From Panicum virgatum (Eukaryota > Streptophyta > Magnoliopsida > Poales > Poaceae): a stretch of 64,000 nucleotides of DNA. Below the pieces are notes generated by a model that saw only the letters and a list, made by a program, of their open reading frames with translations, was not told the DNA's origin and made no database searches. The translations under genes were made by a program, and so were the position numbers. The DNA is taken from contig NC_053148.1 of NCBI RefSeq assembly GCF_016808335.1, positions 43,540,930-43,604,929 on the forward strand. The letters are read 5' to 3'. Of the stretch, positions 22,631-35,488 are shown piece by piece (position 1 is the stretch's first letter; each line of letters opens with the position of its first letter).

Positions 22631-23443
22631 GTTGTCACGGTCTCTCCAACCCTCTAAGGTTAGGATGTAGATAAACGAAAATAGCTTCTTCTTTTTTTTG
22701 TTGTTGAAAGTCTCAACCATATAGATATATCCAAGGTGATCATTGATCTCTGCTTTGGAAATTTTTTTTTTTTGCGAGGAGTCTGCTTTGGAAATGGGAT
22801 CCATTAAGGACACTGATCTCTCTCACACACTCATACACAGTCATACTAGTGCGCCGAAACACTCCTTTAAACTAGTTCTTCACATTTTTTTTAGATAATA
22901 GGAAAAAAAGTATTCAGCTTTGACCTCAAAAGAGGCTACAGCCGATTATTTCAAAGTTTACAGCTCTTCTGTCTGCGAACACTATGACAAAATTAAACAA
23001 AAGGCGACATAGCCAACCCAAAAGTTTAATGAAGATGCTTATTAAGGACCAATCTTATTACTAAACATCCAGACATAGTTGGCAAAAAACCGCATGACCA
23101 AAATCTACATGGTTTAACATGCCTTCTATACTACCTCCTTGTCTTCGTCACGCCTTTGTACCTGTGCCCAGAATCTGAGTCAATGAGTGTCTCGATATAG
23201 TACCTGTAAATAAGTTTATTTGGAGATTTAAAAATCACCACATCATTCCTACATACTAAGCCAAATGGATCAACATAAAACAGATGCTCCTACCAGCAGT
23301 TGTCTCTTTAATTAACTTGGTTCCAACTCCCCAAGTCAATTACCAAACAAATGAGAAATGCTATTGAGGCGGATTTAAATTAAAGGCAAATGTTACGGCA
23401 CTTCACATAACCTGGTGAACGTTGCTTGGGAGTTTTACATCCT
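22631..23443. other. Intergenic, no gene recognised
   Basis: AT-rich sequence with T-runs near 22690 and 22758. Neither strand shows a convincing exon. Confidence 0.6.
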
Positions 23444-23453
23444 GATTTGAGAG

Positions 23454-24190
23454 GTTTTTTTTTTGAATAACCAGCAGGAGCACTGCTATATCATTTAAGA
23501 GAGGAGAAGAAAGTCCAAATTCTTACAATAGTGATATTACATAAATAAGGTGGTACTCAAACTCTAAAAGAATCATACAATAACTAAACATTAGAAACAA
23601 ACGAGAGCTCAAGGCCACCACAGGCCAACTTCCTGTCATTGATTTCCCGCTTGATCTCTTGCAAGACCATGACCGGTGATCCGATCTGTTGGTCGAAAAC
23701 CCAGCGATTCCTCTCTCTCCAAATGTTCCAAGAAGTGTAAATCATCATTGCAGCCTTCAGTTTTCTTATCTTTTTGGGCAGCTTTGCAAGTTCCCTCTCC
23801 CACCAATCCAGTATCTGCAAGCCGGGTTGTGGCGTGTGAACTAAGTTCTGTGTCCAGCTTGCCATTGAACTCCACACCTGCTGGGCGAACTGACAGTGCA
23901 GTATGAGGTGCGAGGCTGTTTCTTGCTCCTGGTTGCACAAGGAACAATTTGGGTTGCAGGGCCATTGCCGGGCCAAAAGCTTGTCCGCTGTTAGTATCTT
24001 ACTTTGCACAAGTAGCCAGGCGAAAATTTGTATTTTCCCTCTGTTTCGGCCTTCCAGATAGAGTCCCCGCTGAATAGACTGTAAACTCCTATGAACTGTG
24101 CATTATATGCAGACCTTGCTGTGTAGGTTCCATCCGCTGTCCAACGCCAAGCGATACTGTCAGGTTCATCAGTAAGTTGTACCAAGCATG
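23454..24190 (-). pseudogene. 5'-truncated LINE with zf-RVT domain and 10-bp TSD
   Basis: On the minus strand the fragment reads WRWTADGTYTARSAY, then after a frame change near 24000 ILTADKLLARQWPCN, CSLCNQEQETASHLILHC and WNIWRERNRWVF. This is the zinc-binding region after the LINE RT. The 3' end carries a poly(A) (T-run at 23455-23464). Direct repeats GATTTGAGAG at 23444-23453 and 24191-24200 mark the target duplication. The insert of 737 bp is thus a complete truncated insertion. Confidence 0.9.
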
Positions 24191-24467
24191 GATTTGAGAG
24201 TAAAAGGTGAGGGTGGAAGTGCAGATAATGAAAGCCACACTGTACCAATCATGGATTTGCTTCTTTTTTTTTGCTTGGCTGAAAGATGCAAACTAATTCT
24301 GCAATCTGGCCTTTTCGATCTGGTCATGTGGTACCACTAAGAAAGTGAGAAGGAAACCCATTCATGCAGGCCGACGGACGCCATGGAGCAACCGATGCAG
24401 GGTGGTTGTAGTTTTCCATGTAAGGAATCTCTGCCCGACCTCGACAGGCGAGGGTTTGGCTTGTTTG

Positions 24468-24823
24468 GGCCCTGTTTAGTTTCAGCGCAAAATTTTTTTG
24501 CGTTGGAATCTTACTAATTTAAAGTACTAAATGAAGTCTATTTATAAAACTTTTTGCACAGATGTGTTGTAAATCGCGAGACGAATCTAATGATGCTAAT
24601 TAATCCATGATTAATCAATAATTAGCGGATGGTTACTGTAGCATCACTGTTGCAAATAATGGATTAAGTAGGCTCATTAGATTCGTCTCGCGATTTACAG
24701 CCCATCTATACAAAAAGTTTTGTAAATAGACTTCATTTAGTACTCCATACATGTGTCAAAATATTCGATGTGACAGTTTTTTTTGTGTTTACGAGATTTA
24801 TGGGGTGGGAACTAAATAGAGCC
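24468..24823. mobile_element. Tourist/Harbinger-like MITE
   Basis: Termini GGCCCTGTTTAGTTTC and (reverse complement) GGCTCTATTTAGTTCC are flanked by TTG on both sides. The interior is an imperfect palindrome: the block TAAATCGCGAGACGAATCTA on the left is mirrored by TAGATTCGTCTCGCGATTTA on the right. Confidence 0.82.
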
Positions 24824-24826
24824 TTG

Positions 24827-25994
24827 GCTCCTGCATCTGCATGCAGTCATGTTTACGCCTTTCCAAGCCGAGCACAGTGTCATGGCTCTTCTCGTGCTCC
24901 ACAGTGCTCGTAGCTGATCATGCTACTGACAGGCTCGTCGTCCACCAGTGTCGTCCTGCACACACGCCAGGCGGCCAGAGAGGATCGCTGCCCTGCACAA
25001 GTGGGACGCCATATACTCCTGTATCAGATGTCTTGAATTCCAAGGAGGAAAGCTTACCCGATAGATTACCACCAAACCACAGTTTCAAATAGCCATCCCA
25101 TAAAACAAGTATAAGTCAAGCTGCTAATGTCTGAGAACCGAACCGAATCCACTCCAGACGACCATTTCAATTGATCACATCATTTCCATCCGGACCAGTC
25201 CACTACTAGTCCAGGTGCAAAACCCCAAACCAATACTAATCTGGATACAATTTGAGACCAAACCAAACCAGTCGCTTCCAATAACCATATGTTCAAACTA
25301 GAATGATGCAGCAAGAGATAAGGATGAGAGCGGCAGCAGCGGCAAGCTGGCAACAAGAAGCCGCGCGCTCAGGTCAGGTGTGACGGAAGAAAAGGCGCGT
25401 GTGGTGCTGCAGACCTGCAGCTAGCGTCCCCGACGCAACAGACAGGCGATATAGTTAACTACAAGGACGCAAACGAAAACAATCAAACCAAACCAAATCG
25501 AAACTGAACCATACTGGCACGAACTATTTTTCCACCGAACTAAAACATGCCAAATAGAAAAACAAACCATCGAAACTGGTTTGAGACCAAACTATTAGCA
25601 ACTTAAAGTATAAGCGATCAAAGATAAGAAAAGCTATTAAGTTTTGCCACATCATATCTAAGTCAGAAATAGCAAATATTTTGAGAAATGTAGTGGTCAA
25701 AAGATATCTGAGCAGATAGGCCATATCCAAAGCGCCAGGCAGAAAAAGGAAACTAGATAGTAGAGTGTGTTTATAATTTTATATTACACCCAAATTAAAT
25801 TAAATGAGGTATCAACATGGTTTTTCTAAACACAATTTTGACCAGTACTATCGGTACAAACTATTTATAAAGCATAAAAAGATTATACCGTTACGGAATT
25901 ACATGTAGTTAAAAACTAACTTGTATCATCTCCATACATTAATTTAAATCTATATAAAATATAATTAGTAACTACACTTTGGAATAATTTGACT
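24827..25994. other. Intergenic, no gene recognised
   Basis: No exon or known element was recognised. The stretch around 25130-25520 is rich in short ACC/AAAC motifs. Confidence 0.55.
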
Positions 25995-26003
25995 TAAGAA
26001 AAA

Positions 26004-26917
26004 GAGTAAAATGCACCAGAGGTCCACCAACTTGTAAGGGTGTGTCATTTAGGTCCACAAACTCCAAAAACGCATTTCTAGGTCCATCAACTTGTAATTT
26101 ATGTCACTTAGGTCCATAAACTTAGAAAACATTGGTCCATAAACTCTAATGGTGCATTTTTTGGTCCATAAACTTGTAATTTGTGCCACTTAGGTCCATA
26201 AACTCTAAAAGTGCATTTTTAGATCCATAAGCTCCATCCATGAGCAGTCGTGCGGCCACAGACGCGCCTACAAAGGTCGCCCCAATATCGTTGTCGAATA
26301 TCTTTCAACCACCGAGAACCACTCTAGATTGACCTAAGTCTAACGTCGTCATGAGATTTTTTGCCGCAACATCTGGTGCCACCATATCCGGCTACTAGCT
26401 CCATGGAGGATACAATATCCCTAACCACAGTACCCATATTGTTGAGTCTCTATGTGACATCCTCCACCTTTCCCAAGTCATCACCCCATCCTCTCCACCC
26501 ATATTATTGGGTCATATCTAGATTTAAGCTCCATAACTCATCAATGGCAGTTTGTAAGCTTCCCTTTGAATCCTAGTACATGTCAATAACCTCCAAAATA
26601 AGCCTTTCATCCCTCCTGTCTCCTCTTCCTATGCTCTTGATTCAAAATCGAGGCTCAAATTTCACCCTTTTAACTCCAGCAACGTGTGGGCACCGTGTAG
26701 ATTCAAGTTGGTGCAGTATCAGTGCATTAAGATTAGGTGGAGGGATGGACCTAGGTGACACAAATTACAAGTTTATGGACCTAAGAATGGACTTTCAGAG
26801 TTTGTGGACCTAAGTGACAGAGATTACAAGTTTATGGACCCAGAAATGCAATTTCGAAGTTGATGGACTTAAGTGATACCCTCTTACAAGTTGAAGGATC
26901 TCTAGTGCATTTTACTC
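26004..26917. mobile_element. Non-autonomous MULE with 9-bp TSD
   Basis: Inverted ends beginning GAGTAAAATGCACCAGAGG (left) and GAGTAAAATGCACTAGAGA (right, reverse complement) are flanked by the 9-bp duplication TAAGAAAAA (25995-26003, 26918-26926). Both arms hold degenerate tandem units of the type AGGTCCATAAACTTGTAA. The interior (26220-26740) has no transposase. The terminal sequence resembles that of the element at 62659-63615. Confidence 0.87.
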
Positions 26918-26926
26918 TAAGAAAAA

Positions 26927-27431
26927 TATAAACCGTTACTTATATAGTACTCGCGACCGGAGCACTATCACTTTGGTGTCAAATCCATTATTTTTTTCAT
27001 TTTCATACGTCAAAAGACAAAAGCTAGTATGTTTAGTCAAAGATGAGATTTGACAGAAACGAAGAAAGTTACTTTATAAAATCCCCTCTCCCACCTATAG
27101 GCATGAGTTGCTGCCCGGACCGACCAACACGGCCAAGGCCGACGTGCAGCAAGGCCACAGATCGATGCCGCAGCGGCGGCAGGCAAACCAACGGCCGAAA
27201 CGTCATCGGCCCGGGCCGAGAGGACGATGCCCCTGCCCCTCTCGCCGTCCTTGGAGCACTGGGTGCTCGGGGGGATGGATCCATGGATCATTAGATGGAT
27301 GGGCGTGCTACTGATCCCCTGGCAGCTCGATTAGCTAGCACGCTGTCACTGCTCCAACCCACTCCTCCATTAGCTAGCACTGCTCCAAGCTCCGGCTGCC
27401 GCTGGTGCTGACACTGACGGCCGCTACTCCA
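26927..27431. other. Intergenic, no gene recognised
   Basis: Short GC-rich sequence. Frames on both strands overlap each other and show no domain. Confidence 0.5.
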
Positions 27432-27584
27432 TGTTCGGCAGCCTGGAGCTGGAGGCTGGATCTGAAGTGATGTGAGAGAAAAATACTGTTATCTGATTGG
27501 TATCTAGAGGCTAGTGTTGGAGTAATATGAGAGAGAAATACTGTAGGGCTGGAGAGGGCTGGAGGCTGGAGCTGCTGACGAACA
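27432..27584. mobile_element. Small MITE-like inverted repeat upstream of MIR156
   Basis: Ends TGTTCGGCAGC and (reverse complement) TGTTCGTCAGC continue into mirrored CTGGAGCTGGAGGCTGG-like sequence. The interior holds two copies of GAGAGA(A)AAATACTGT. No clear TSD was found. It lies about 365 bp upstream of the mature miRNA. Confidence 0.55.
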
Positions 27585-27843
27585 CGGTGTCTCAGCTCAG
27601 CGTACTTAAGCGAGCCCACCTCCACTCCCGGAGCTAGCGGCCTCACTCCCCCCAAGCTCAGGAGCATAGCTTCTTAAGCGAGCCCAGGTAGTAGTAGTAC
27701 TACCTGCTCCACTCCCAGCCACCAGACCGTCACCCACCTCCACTCCATCCGTTCTTGCTTCTCCTGCTCCAAGTACGGCCGCCGCCGCTCACCGGATCCG
27801 AGAAGAACGGCCGAACGATTCGTCTCCCTGTCGATTGCTCCAG

Positions 27844-27937
27844 CAGGGAAAGAGGCGTGAGATTAGAAGGCATGTTCCTTTTGTGTTCGCTATTATCTGG
27901 TGATTATTACAGGGAAAGAGGCGTGAGATTAGGAGGC
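27844..27937 (+). repeat. 28-bp direct repeat at the base of the MIR156 hairpin
   Basis: The motif CAGGGAAAGAGGCGTGAGAT plus eight more bases occurs at 27844-27871 and again at 27910-27937 with one mismatch, spaced by 66 bp. The second copy forms part of the lower 5' stem region of the precursor. Confidence 0.85.
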
Positions 27938-28060
27938 CTGGAAGAGATTGACAGAAGAGAGCGAGCACCCGGCGCCGCGGACGGCATGGAGCGCATGCCG
28001 TCCCCGCCGCGTGCTCGCTCCTCTTTCTGTCAGCCTCTCTCTCGTCCTGACCGGGCCGAC
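27929..28060 (+). ncRNA. MIR156: miR156 precursor hairpin
   Basis: The 5' arm contains TGACAGAAGAGAGCGAGCAC at 27949-27968, a miR156 family member that differs from the commonest form only at position 14 (C for U). The 3' arm at 28013-28034 (GCTCGCTCCTCTTTCTGTCA plus GC) is its star strand, pairing throughout except for two single-base bulges on the star side. Between them GGACGGCATG and CATGCCGTCC pair perfectly around a GAGCG loop. miR156 directs cleavage or repression of SPL transcription factor mRNAs and sets juvenile phase length. The flanking 27.75-29.3 kb probably holds the primary transcript, but its ends and introns cannot be set. A small MITE lies just upstream. Confidence 0.93.
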
Positions 28061-30894
28061 GGCCACGCGCAGCGAGGCAGGCGAGACAGACGCCGCCACC
28101 ACCACCACCAATACTGGAAGAGGGGGGATCGGGAACCGTGCCACGCGGAGATGGACGGCACGCATGCTGCGCGAGGACGGCTGCTTTTGCAGGCAGCAAG
28201 GACATGTCACCTCATTATCTTCTAGAGATACGCATAGATTTCTCATATTTTTTGCTCTCGATCTGATCCCTTCCGGTCAGGCTGTCGCGGGGCTACTCCC
28301 GAGGAAGAGGGTGAGGATTGGAGGCTGCCGCTGCCGCTGAATTGCTGATACTGATGGCACGGCCACACGGCATGGAGGCCAGGGAGTTCAAAGAGTACTT
28401 GCTTCCCCGCGGCCCCGCCTCGCAGGGAGCGAGCGAGTTTGCGGTAGGTTTTGCAGTACATTTTTTTGAGGATTTCCCTCTCCCTCACTCTCCAGACTTG
28501 CTGCCTTGGGAGCTGAATCGGGGAGGTGCTGACAGTACACTGAGGCGCTGTAAGGATTTAACAGAACAAAAACTGCAGCTGCATCATCATCTCTCTCCCT
28601 CTCCCTTTCTCGTGGTGCAGCTCATCGTCTCCCATGGGCACTGTAGCCACTACCCATGCGCTGTTTCTGCTCTTTCTTGCTGAGGCCCCCTCTTCTTGGC
28701 CTGGAGTTCTTGGAGTTCTCCTGCGGCCATGGTGATGCAGGTGGCTGTGCTGCTGTCGATCGGAGCTCCTGTTGGCTCAAAAATGGGGTATGGAGGGCAC
28801 CATGTGATGATCCATATTTGGCAAAGGCAGTGGACTCACCTTGCTTTTGCCAGATCTGGTTTGCTTCCTTGTTTGTATCTCTCTCTACAATCACACAACT
28901 AGTCAGCTACACAAGCCACGCACATATAGCCCCTATATGGTTGCTGCTGCCCCCCTCCTCGATCGGCCTTCATGATTTTTCATCTCCTCTCTCTACTCTT
29001 ATATCATCATGTCCTCGTCTCTCTACCTCGGTCTCTTAGAGACACGCAGGGAGAGTAGAGAAGAAGCTGCTAATTTTTACAGGCTCTTGCTAGCTGATGA
29101 AGATGTTTGGTATTTGGTAAGAGCCACTGCTCTTTCGTTTCATTATTTTCATGGCTTCAGCGTGTCCTGCTTTACCATGCATTATCTTGTGGTCCTTCAT
29201 CATGGATGTTCTGTTGACCCATTCGCTGCTGTTGCTGCTTTCTTCCCTTTTATTTCTTTCCTTCTTTCAGGATTTGGGCGTCATGAATTAACGGGCCACA
29301 CAATTTGCATATTTTGCTTATGACCGAGGTACGCACAAACCATTTCTTTCTAGTAGCTGATTGAGCCTAATAATGCTTTCTTTCAGGCTATAAATGTATC
29401 ATTTGCGGTCTAAAAGAAAAGTTGTGGCGCGTTTTGTGTAAATGTTGTTGATATTTGGACCTTTCAAGTAGTTTTGATATGTTCCAACGACGTTTCATTT
29501 GAAAGTTTATGTGCTACTGCAAAAACTAGGTAGGAGTAGATTTGATGGGAACTTGGAATGCAAAGACCATTTCATGAGATGAACCGACATTTTATCTGCA
29601 TCCCTTGTTGAATGCAAAGCGGATTGGCTGCGTTAGAAGTAATTAATGTCATCTGGGGTAGCTGTTAAGTTACAATCAATTGGGTTTGTAGAATATTCGG
29701 TTTTCTGGTGGTACATCTATTAACCGTATCTTCAGAAATCAAGGTAATTGGAGCATATAATCAAGGTTAAGTGGCAATAACTTAATCTTTGTCCAAGATA
29801 GTGGAGCACCTTTTTGATGCCTTTCTCCACCGCAAGAGAGAGGATACATGGTATATGCATATAGAATGAACCATTATATGAGTGCATTGCAGTTTGTTTG
29901 TGGTTGAAATTAAATGTGTTGGATTAGGTCTGGTAGATGATTATATTAAAAATTGAATGTTAGACCATGCAAGCTAATTTATAGTTTCATGTTTTTTCTG
30001 TAGAATGCTGGTTTTAGTATCAAGTCAGGCCGTTTATTTTTTAAAACTCAGTCACAAAGAAAGGCAGACTTCTCTTCTGAGAGAAAAAAATATGGAGGAA
30101 AAAACTGTTATGCAACCATACATGCACTCTAGCTTCTTGTCTTTGAATAATGAAATGTTCTCTTTAGTCTCTTTGTAAAATTTATTTTTGTTTCTTCTAA
30201 TTTTTGTCTACATGCATGTTTTCTATATGTAGCCCCTATGCTCTCTATATGTAGCCTAACCTAAATATACCAGCATGGTGAGTGATATTTATGGAGCAAA
30301 TATGAGTTGCAATAGCTTTATATGAGGGGTTAAGATGTGTGTGTTCATTTACTTGAATCACCCACTAGCTTTACTAGTTAATAAATAACCTAGAAACATC
30401 ACAGTGATTACATATTGTTACTTCGTAGTGACTTGTGTATTGTTGAAATGAATCTGATTGTTGAATTGGATGCGTCATTTAGTAAGTCCATTCCTTTGCA
30501 CTGAATTATTTTCAAGTATTTATCCTAATTGTATAGAGTAGTTCATGGCAAGGAACCCCAGCTGCAAGGATTTTCAGAAAGGGGAATTCAGGTGAGGAGT
30601 AGGTCAGACTAGTAATTCATAGTTGAGGGCATTTGGACAAAAATTTGGTGCCGCCTCCTAGAGGGGTGCTTTATAATTATAGTAAGGGGATCATTGTCTT
30701 AGGTTGAGCAGTTATATGAGGATAATTTCACTATTACTATTTCTAGGTTTGATCGCAATAGAGTTGATGTGTTTAACCGATCTAAGTTGAGTCTCACCTC
30801 TCACATGATTAATCAGGCGAAGATATTGTTGAAATCTCACATGGCATCAAGGATTTATATTAGGATTTCTGAAACAAAGTTGATCAACACATAT
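28061..30894. other. Region downstream of MIR156, no protein gene recognised
   Basis: The first 1.2 kb is GC-moderate and may belong to the primary miRNA transcript; for example, 29081-29117 has acceptor-like and donor-like borders. Beyond 29.4 kb the sequence is AT-rich without convincing exons or repeats. Confidence 0.5.
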
Positions 30895-30899
30895 TGAAA

Positions 30900-33800
30900 T
30901 GTCACACCCTGAAATTTTTGAATTTCAGGATGTGATTAAAATTAAAAATAAAACAACAATTTTCTCACAATTTTAAAATTTTCTCAACATTTATTTTTCT
31001 TCACAGAGAATTTAGTGTAAAAGAAAATAAATATTGGTTGTTTTTCAAATTAAATGAAGTTGTTCTTCGGGTGATGCATTAATGTCACATGCAAAGTGTT
31101 GTTGAGTGTGAAAACTTTTCAAAACGTGTTCTATCATCAAAAGTTCTTACTGGGAATTTTCCGGAATTTTCTGGATTCTTTTCCCATTTTTCCCTAGAGC
31201 AAACTCTAATTTTTAGAGGCTCTTCCAAATCTTCTCATGAGCTCCAAATATTTTATTTGAGTTCGTTAGGTCCCAATATATTTCTAGGATTTTTCCTAGA
31301 ATTTTCGGGCCATTTGGAATATTTTTCGGACTTTAAATATGAATTCTAGATTTTTTCTAGAATTATTTTAATTTCGAAAATAATTAATTCCGAATTTTAA
31401 ATGGGCTAAGTCTATCAAAAGTACATAAATCTCTAATGGACCTCAAGGGTCCATTCGTGTGTTCCCTAATGGGCTAAACGCACGTAAAGCCCATTAGTAT
31501 GGGAGGGAGGTTTAGTACCACATTGCTAGTTGATGTGGGATGGTGAGACCTTTCTCCCTATATATTAAACCAACCTCTCATGGCAACTCCACACAAAAAT
31601 ATAGACTACCCATAGGGAGGCTCTTTGTTTGGGAATCCCTAAAATAATCTTTTCCCCAGAATCCCACCATCCTCCGCATCCGTGCATCTCCGGTGAAATC
31701 CGACACCACCCTAGTGCTCAGCTCGTCGTCTTCTTCGTCGTGGTGTCTTCCTTCTCGACAAGTTCACCGCCCCAGAGTTTCGCAAGGTAGCAAGGGAGCT
31801 CTTCGACCCCTTATTCCCCTCTCCTTCTCGCTCCGGCGCGCGCGCCCGCGCCCGCCGGCTCTGCTCTGCTGCCGCTCGCCACAGAGCCGCCTCGCCGCCG
31901 CCGATCCGCCATTTAGAGGCTGCAATCGCGTTCCTGGCGTCGCGCGCTACCTCCCCGTGCAAAACCCGCATTGAACCGAGCCGGAATCGCGTTATCGCGA
32001 CACGCCGGCGAGCCCCTGCCGCGGTCTGCTCGCCGCCGGCGCCCACGCTGCCGCTCCGTGCGCCGCCGCGAGCTTCGCTCCACCCGCTATAGCTCTGCGC
32101 CGCCGCCCTAGATGAGTTGAACGCGCCGCGCGCTTGCCCCTAATGCAAACCGCGCTAGAATCGAGCACCGGACGGCCGTTTCGGCCAAGTCCGGCGATGC
32201 GCCGCCGCCCCTAGCTCGCCGCCGGTCGCTTGCGCCGCCGCCAGCCGCCCCAACCCGTCCTGACCGTTAGATCGCGATCGGACGGCCACGATTAGGTCCA
32301 ATCCAAGTCAACTAAACCTATACCGGTCAACCAGGGAGCGTTTTGCAAGAGGGCCCCTCCGTTTTGTTTAAATAAACTTGCAGTCCTCCTGAGTTCAAAA
32401 GTATTTCTGTTTTAATCCAAAACTTTTTAGAAAACCCCTCGAACTTTTCTAATATAGAACCCGCCATCCTTAGTGCGTAGTTTTGCAAGCTAGTCCCTAT
32501 AGTTTAGGTTTAATCTCATTTTAGTCCCTGGTTTCTTCAGATCTAGCCCCTAGAAGCTCTGTTCTCTTACAAATAAGTCCTTAGAACCTTGTTTTGGCTA
32601 TAACTTCTTCGTTTTAGCTCCGTTTTCATCGATTCTTGCGCTCACGTGATCCTTGTGATGTGTGCAATAGCTTTATGACCTTTTTATCCTCTGTGAGCAC
32701 ACTTTGTTGTGTCTCACAAATATTTTTTTTCCATTAGTCCTTAACCTTTTGGTTAATCGCGACTAAATCCTTACTCATTGTTTATCCCATAGTTTCCATG
32801 TCCTAGCTCCGTTTTCCGTGTTTATTGCGCTCTCGTAACCGTAGCAGCGAGCTCTATCCTTTAGTACGCTCTTTTTAAGTCTTTCTTTTGTTTTGGTGTA
32901 TTGTTCTTAGATGTATCTTCTTGTTTGCTTTGTATGTTTGCTCGTTGATTGCTCCGAGTAGAAGGATCGTTGTTTGAAGATTGAAGATCAAGTTTTTCAT
33001 GTGAGCAAGAGCTGAAGAGCAGTAAGAGTAGCTTTTCGTTGGAGAAAGTCAAGTGACCCTAACCATCTTTCTGTCTATGCTTATTTACAAGAGTATCATG
33101 ATGATTTAATTGGAACATGGAGAACCACCCAAGAAAACAGTACAACCACAATACTATATGGCTCTGGTCTTGGCTGATTAATTAGAGACTCTAGCTTGTG
33201 ACAATTTTACCGAAAGGGCAAGAGGGGATGCATCGACGGGGTATAGCTCGGTCCTCTTGGGGCAATTGGTATTGTTTAATGGTCCTTTGGCAAGGTACCA
33301 CCTCATTAGGACAGTGTTATGACCGCTTTGACTTGAAACCTTAGCGGATTGTCATAGGTTAGGGAATCTTTGTAAAGGCCTCGTAGCGTCCCTATGCAAT
33401 CACACCTCGGAAGTGTGGTATTGTGCCTAGCTAGCACATTGCGTGGTTGGGTTCAAAGTTCTTTGGAACTTTTACGCGAATTGTGGTGAAAGTGTACAAC
33501 CTCTGCAGAGTGTAAAACTAATATATCAGCCGTGCTCATGGTCAAGAGCGGCTTGGACCCTCACATGATTAATAAACTTAAAGATTGATTTAAATCACTT
33601 TCTGGTTATTTCTTGTGGTCTTGCTGAGTACCAACCATAAGTGTACTCACCCTTGCTTACTGCTGCTCAGAAGGAGAAAGTTGTGGTGAAGTCTTTTGAA
33701 GATGTTGCTGAGTTCTAGGCGTACGCAACCCCTAGTCGATTGCCTGTGAAGTTTGGAGCATTCATTTCCAGGATAAGCTGTATAACTCTGATAGTCTTTT

Positions 33801-33909
33801 AATTGTTTTATTTTCTCTTTTACGTGATATTGTTACTGATTATTCACTTATGATGTCTCTATATGTATGAAACTTGATCCTGGCATACATATAGTTATGC
33901 ATTCGGTTT
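30900..33909 (+). repeat. Inverted-LTR element, arm 1 (lacks the LTR 3' tip)
   Basis: The arm starts TGTCACACCCTG and aligns with the reverse complement of arm 2 almost base for base up to ATGCATTCGGTTT at 33909. The last ~23 bp of the LTR seen in arm 2 are missing. It contains about 420 bp (roughly 32393-32812) absent from arm 2. The GC-rich tract 31690-32280 carries open frames that recur in arm 2 and have no domain. Confidence 0.88.
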
Positions 33910-35488
33910 CACAAGGTTAGCAAGAGACAAATGTTTAGGTGGGTACCATCCAACACACATTAACTTTCTTCTCAGTTATTCCTTCTTGCAATGTATTCTT
34001 CTTAATTCCTGATAACTCACACAAAACACTTTGCGGATACTCAATCTAATTCCTCCTTTAACTTTCATTCTTTCCACAGCTTTGTTGACACATCTTTCGA
34101 AGAACATCCTTCATACCTTGATAAAGTGATTTGAATAGAGCTTAGTTGCTTCTTCTGGCTTGAGTATATGGTATCATTTCTCAAGTCCACAAACACATCT
34201 CATAACCTTCAAGTAAAGTGACGAAGATAAGCCAACCGTAAAGTTCAGATCTTTTCATACATCCTCAGGCAGCCACTGTGTTGTAGAAACATGATTTTCT
34301 TGGTTTATTATCTTGGCGACTCGTGGTGGCATGAGAATTGGAGATTGACGGCATTCTCATTTGGCAGAGGTGTCCTGATCATCCGTCTTGGCAAGGGGAT
34401 CAACTGATGACGTCTGACCGAGTGTATGGCTATTGGAGCTTCGGTTCTTGGGTTGATCATCATCCTCCTTTTCACCAACTCTTGGTGGTCGCAACTTAAA
34501 TAAATCAAGGTGGAGGGGGGAAAGACATGGGGGTAACAGAAAGGGAAAAGAGTGCATTCTTGTCTGCAGCTTCTTTCATTTGTCGATCATTGTAGGCACT
34601 TGGAGGTTTCTACTATTACTGTCAGTGTTGCCATGAACTCCTTTCTTGACATCCTCTAAAGGATTAGGTAGAAAGATAGAAGATAACAAGGATGTGGGAT
34701 ATACATAAGAAGAACTCATCTAGGCAACTGATATCATCATAGGTAGAAGACCCACAATACACCAACAATCATTACAAAGAAGTGAATCAAACAAGGTCAT
34801 AAAGACAAGCATCATCACGCAAACACGGAATTTCACCAGATCAACAGAGTCACAGACGATGCTAAACGTTGTTAAAAGGGTTGCATGGGTATTCCTAAGC
34901 AGGTTATCTCTTTTAGCTTCGGTATTGATGGCATGGATGAACTGTCAGCTCCATTCTTCAATCAATTTGGACAGGCTTAGGGTACGTGGTACAGATCATC
35001 TAATTTTCTTGAATCAGGAAGGATACTTTGGAATCAAAAATCAAGGGATGATTCCAGAGCGGTATTGTTATTATTATTATTATTATTTTGGAAAGAAGAG
35101 GCACAATGTGAAAACTGAGCACATTGTAAACAAATTAAAAGAAAATAGGCTCAAGAAAGATAAGTTAAAAGAAATCCAAGGAGGGAATTTGTATAATCAT
35201 ACATCAAGGAGGATTAAAATCAAGGAGTGATCCAGAAGGAGATATTAGACCGACCAGAATTGAGGGTCTAACATTTGCGAAATAATAAGGTGCAAATGAG
35301 AAGGGGTCAGACGAGAAAGGTGAGTTATCAAAGCAGATTGAGAGAAGAAAAAGCTAAGGAGTGAGAATATTCAATGGAGGGGGTCAAGGAATAAGTATGA
35401 ATGGATTTTATATCAAAAGAAACCTTAGGAAACGACCATTGCTACCTAGGCTTACGTCCTACAGTCGATACAGCTCTGATACCACCTC
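33910..35488 (-). other. Internal region of the inverted-LTR element, with PBS
   Basis: On the minus strand the segment begins GAGGTGGTATCAGAGCTGTA, a tRNA-iMet primer-binding site just inside the end of arm 2 (PBS at about 35474-35485). The remaining ~1.5 kb shows only short open frames without gag or pol motifs, as in leader regions or non-coding LARD-type elements. It ends abruptly at the truncated arm 1. Confidence 0.75.
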
